The notes under the pieces: model-generated
Seen by the model: the letters and a program-made list of their open reading frames with translations, nothing else
What the model was told of the DNA's origin: nothing
Databases searched by the model: none
In this document: positions 62,283 through 64,000 of the stretch, in pieces
Numbering within the stretch: position 1 is the stretch's first letter
How the letters are laid out: every line of letters begins with the position of its first letter
Program-made: the position numbers and the translations under genes
From: Dehalobacter sp. CP
GTDB taxonomy: Bacteria > Bacillota_B > Desulfitobacteriia > Desulfitobacteriales > Syntrophobotulaceae
DNA: 64,000 nucleotides
Assembly (NCBI GenBank): GCA_009910795.1
Contig: VMEE01000039.1
Span: 1-64,000, forward strand
Direction of reading: 5' to 3'

Positions 62283-63734
62283 TTGCCAAGTCCCGGTATG
62301 CTCGTCTACTTTGCTTTTATTCTTTTGATTATCATTGCCATTTTTTTTAAGAAAAAACCGGTAATCATTGCTGCCCTTGGACTTCTGGCAGTAGGCGTGC
62401 TGGACACCGGCAGCTTCTTTGTGGGGATCCAGGTTGCTTTCCGGGGGTTTCTCCTGACAGCTGCGGATCTGCTTCCGATCATCCTGCTGATTGGATTGGT
62501 GGTCGCTATGACCGGCATGCTGAAAGAAACGAAAACGGAAACCATCCTAATCAAATCAATCCTGAAAATTAAAAATGTCGCTTATTTATACTGGCTCGCA
62601 GGGGCTATGCTTCTTTCCTTAAGTTTATTTTTATGGCCGACACCTGCAGTTTCCCTGCTAGGGGCTTTGATCCTTCCACTGATTCACCGCAGTCGGATCC
62701 CTCCGCTTGGTTTGGCGGTTGGTCTTTGCATTTTTGGCGAAGGAATTGCGCTAGCCGGTGATTACGTAATTCAGGGTGCGCCCGGTCTTACCGCCAGGTC
62801 AGCAGGCGTCGCTCTGGAGCAGGTCTTACGGCAGTCTCTGCCGCTCGTATGCGGAAGCGGAATCATCGCTTCGTTAATCGGCTTTCAGGTAATGACGGTT
62901 CAGCAAAAGAAAAGCATTCCTGCGTACGTGGTGGCAGACAACAGGGAACGGCTGGACGGGCAGAAGGGGGAGGAGCAGCAAAATGAGCAAGAACAAGAAG
63001 AACAAGAAGAACAAGAAGAACTTGATGTACTTCCGCCGATAAAGCAAAACCATCAGAGTCAGAAAAGAAAAAGAACGATCCTGGCTCTGACGGCAGCTGC
63101 GGTTTACTTGCTGGCAGTAATCTGGCTGGTCTATGGCAAACTGCGGGGAGACAGTGCCGTAGCGGTTATCGGCGGCGTAACGCTCCTTGTGCTGATTATT
63201 GGCACGGTTTTGACTGATTATAAGACATCTTTTAATACTTTTGGGCGGCATATCCAGACCGGAATGAAGTTTTCGATGGAGGTATTTGCCCCGATCGTTG
63301 TAATATCAGGTTTCTTCCTCCTCGGGACGCATTCCGGTTATGAAAATGTCCTGCTGCACCAAGGGGCGGGCTATCTGGAACAGCTGGCCGATAAGTTATC
63401 TGGTATCGTGGTGCTTAATAAGTATTCCTGTGCTTTGCTGGTCATGCTTACAGCGGTATTGGGGGCAATGAGCGGATCAGGTTTCGCTGCTCTGCCGTTA
63501 GCCGGCGGGATTGCAGCGGCTCTCGGACAGGCGGCAGGAATTTCAGCCATTCCGTTGGCCGTTCTGGGGCAGGTTACGGCGATCTGGACAGACGCTGCAG
63601 TGATTCCATGGGGATTTCCGGCTATTGTCAGTGCGGTCACCCAAACGGAAGCCGCACAGATTGTCCGGCTGAATATGCTGCCCTGGCTGGCTGCACTTTG
63701 TTTCAGCCTCATATGGACCTTATTCAGTTATTGA
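62283..63734 (+). CDS. multispanning membrane transporter of unknown substrate
   Basis: 483 residues with about 11-12 membrane helices in two halves. The halves are split by a long, hydrophilic, acidic loop (about 210-260) made of Glu/Gln repeats. GEGIALAGDYVIQGAP in the first half and SGSGFAALPLAGG in the second resemble ion-transporter or dicarboxylate-transporter superfamily discontinuous helices. I cannot name the substrate. The TTG start fits AAGGAAGTGA ten bases upstream; an ATG at codon 6 is an alternative. The loop is encoded by an in-frame 9-base repeat. Divergent from the FAD oxidoreductase. Confidence 0.8.
   Translation: MPSPGMLVYFAFILLIIIAIFFKKKPVIIAALGLLAVGVLDTGSFFVGIQVAFRGFLLTAADLLPIILLIGLVVAMTGMLKETKTETILIKSILKIKNVAYLYWLAGAMLLSLSLFLWPTPAVSLLGALILPLIHRSRIPPLGLAVGLCIFGEGIALAGDYVIQGAPGLTARSAGVALEQVLRQSLPLVCGSGIIASLIGFQVMTVQQKKSIPAYVVADNRERLDGQKGEEQQNEQEQEEQEEQEELDVLPPIKQNHQSQKRKRTILALTAAAVYLLAVIWLVYGKLRGDSAVAVIGGVTLLVLIIGTVLTDYKTSFNTFGRHIQTGMKFSMEVFAPIVVISGFFLLGTHSGYENVLLHQGAGYLEQLADKLSGIVVLNKYSCALLVMLTAVLGAMSGSGFAALPLAGGIAAALGQAAGISAIPLAVLGQVTAIWTDAAVIPWGFPAIVSAVTQTEAAQIVRLNMLPWLAALCFSLIWTLFSY
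62985..63023 (+). repeat. in-frame 9-base tandem repeat
   Basis: The unit AACAAGAAG is repeated about three and a half times with flanking variants, coding for repeated Glu-Gln-Glu. Length changes of whole units would shorten or lengthen the cytoplasmic loop of the transporter without frameshift. Confidence 0.7.
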
Positions 63735-63784
63735 AGCAATAAGGTTGTATTTGTATTTTATTCGATAAAGAAGGAGAATTTTGT

Positions 63785-63814
63785 ATGATTGTAGAACTAC
63801 ATTCAGAGCAATGA
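63785..63814 (+). other. possible 9-codon leader frame
   Basis: ATG ATT GTA GAA CTA CAT TCA GAG CAA TGA, with AAGGAG eight bases upstream of the ATG, ends 34 bases before the PRC-barrel gene. It may be a translated leader or chance. Evidence is only the ribosome site and the spacing. Confidence 0.25.
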
Positions 63815-63848
63815 TAGTCATTTTTAATAGGCGGGAGGATATCGGAAA

Positions 63849-64000
63849 ATGAAGTCTTCGGCAGAAATTCGGGGTTTGAAAATCATCAGCATCAATGAAG
63901 GAAAGCAAATCAACACTGTCAAAGACATCATCATCAATTCTGAGGATGGGAGTTTGGCTTTCTTTGTCATCGACCAGCCGTCAGATTATTTTGGTGCAAG
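63849..64000 (+). CDS. PRC-barrel domain protein (partial, cut by window end)
   Basis: The first 50 residues of a gene that runs past the right edge. SSAEIRGLKIISINEGKQ and NTVKDIIINSEDGSLAFFVID fit the PRC-barrel fold (first and second strands), as in YlmC/YrrD-type proteins and photosynthetic reaction-centre H subunits. GGGAGG is ten bases before the ATG. Function cannot be given from this part. Confidence 0.75.
   Translation, partial: MKSSAEIRGLKIISINEGKQINTVKDIIINSEDGSLAFFVIDQPSDYFGA

Overview
The window looks like one chromosomal segment of an anaerobic, low-to-mid GC Gram-positive of the Peptococcaceae/Desulfitobacteriaceae type. A Dehalobacter- or Desulfitobacterium-like genome is my best guess, from gene content and order only. 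Signs are sigma-A promoters and strong GGAGG ribosome sites, a LexA/DinR box before recA, spoVS, menG (menaquinone), mnmH (2-selenouridine tRNA), and the order ftsK/spoIIIE - mnmH - rodZ - ygiQ - rimO - pgsA - cinA - recA - recX - rny - ymdB - spoVS. Spore genes are partly decayed (a broken splB), which suits a lineage losing sporulation. No rRNA, tRNA, CRISPR array or intact transposase was found.

Layout. 0-2.6 kb: a hairpin-rich non-coding stretch, a chemoreceptor and a lipoprotein. 2.7-10.4 kb (minus strand): a Tad/Flp pilus operon (flp, tadE, tadG, cpaB, cpaE, tadA, tadB, tadC) ending in a DUF192 gene. 10.6-29.8 kb (plus strand): the housekeeping block above, then a membrane dipeptidase, a PHP phosphoesterase and a DapL-like aminotransferase. 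29.8-34.3 kb: HD-domain protein, an inverted-repeat element, phoU, an unknown 407-residue protein, thpR, an ArgA-like acetyltransferase and rnhA. 34.3-39.6 kb: a metabolic cluster of a two-subunit acyl-CoA ligase split by a small Fe-S protein gene, a CitE/malyl-CoA-lyase-like gene and a malic enzyme. It could interconvert malate, malyl-CoA, acetyl-CoA plus glyoxylate, and pyruvate. A terminator with a competing antiterminator lies between its likely promoter and first gene.

39.6-42 kb is a decayed or accessory stretch: fragments of a methyltransferase and a GltD-type oxidoreductase, a perfect 21-bp inverted repeat, a DUF3102 gene, and a DUF2922/DUF1659 pair. 42.3-46.5 kb is a potassium module: a KdpD-like kinase without the usual N-terminal domain, KdpE, and a KimA-type K+ permease, with no Kdp pump. 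46.6-47.0 kb holds the splB pseudogene with an in-frame TAG. 47.5-53.5 kb (minus strand) carries a Ski2-like helicase, comFB, and a TPP-riboswitch-controlled thiamine-precursor ABC transporter (DUF77, thiX, thiY, thiZ).

53.7-56.4 kb: menG, a CBS-pair protein, a FlK-like thioesterase whose start is frameshifted, and a YigZ-family protein. 56.8-58.4 kb: a second, minimal set of TadE/TadE/TadG-like pseudopilins without its own motor. 58.37-58.78 kb: a 411-bp element with IS1182-like ends. 58.9-64 kb: an acyltransferase, a HAD phosphatase that seems to start at an ATA codon, an FAD oxidoreductase, a multispanning transporter and the start of a PRC-barrel gene.
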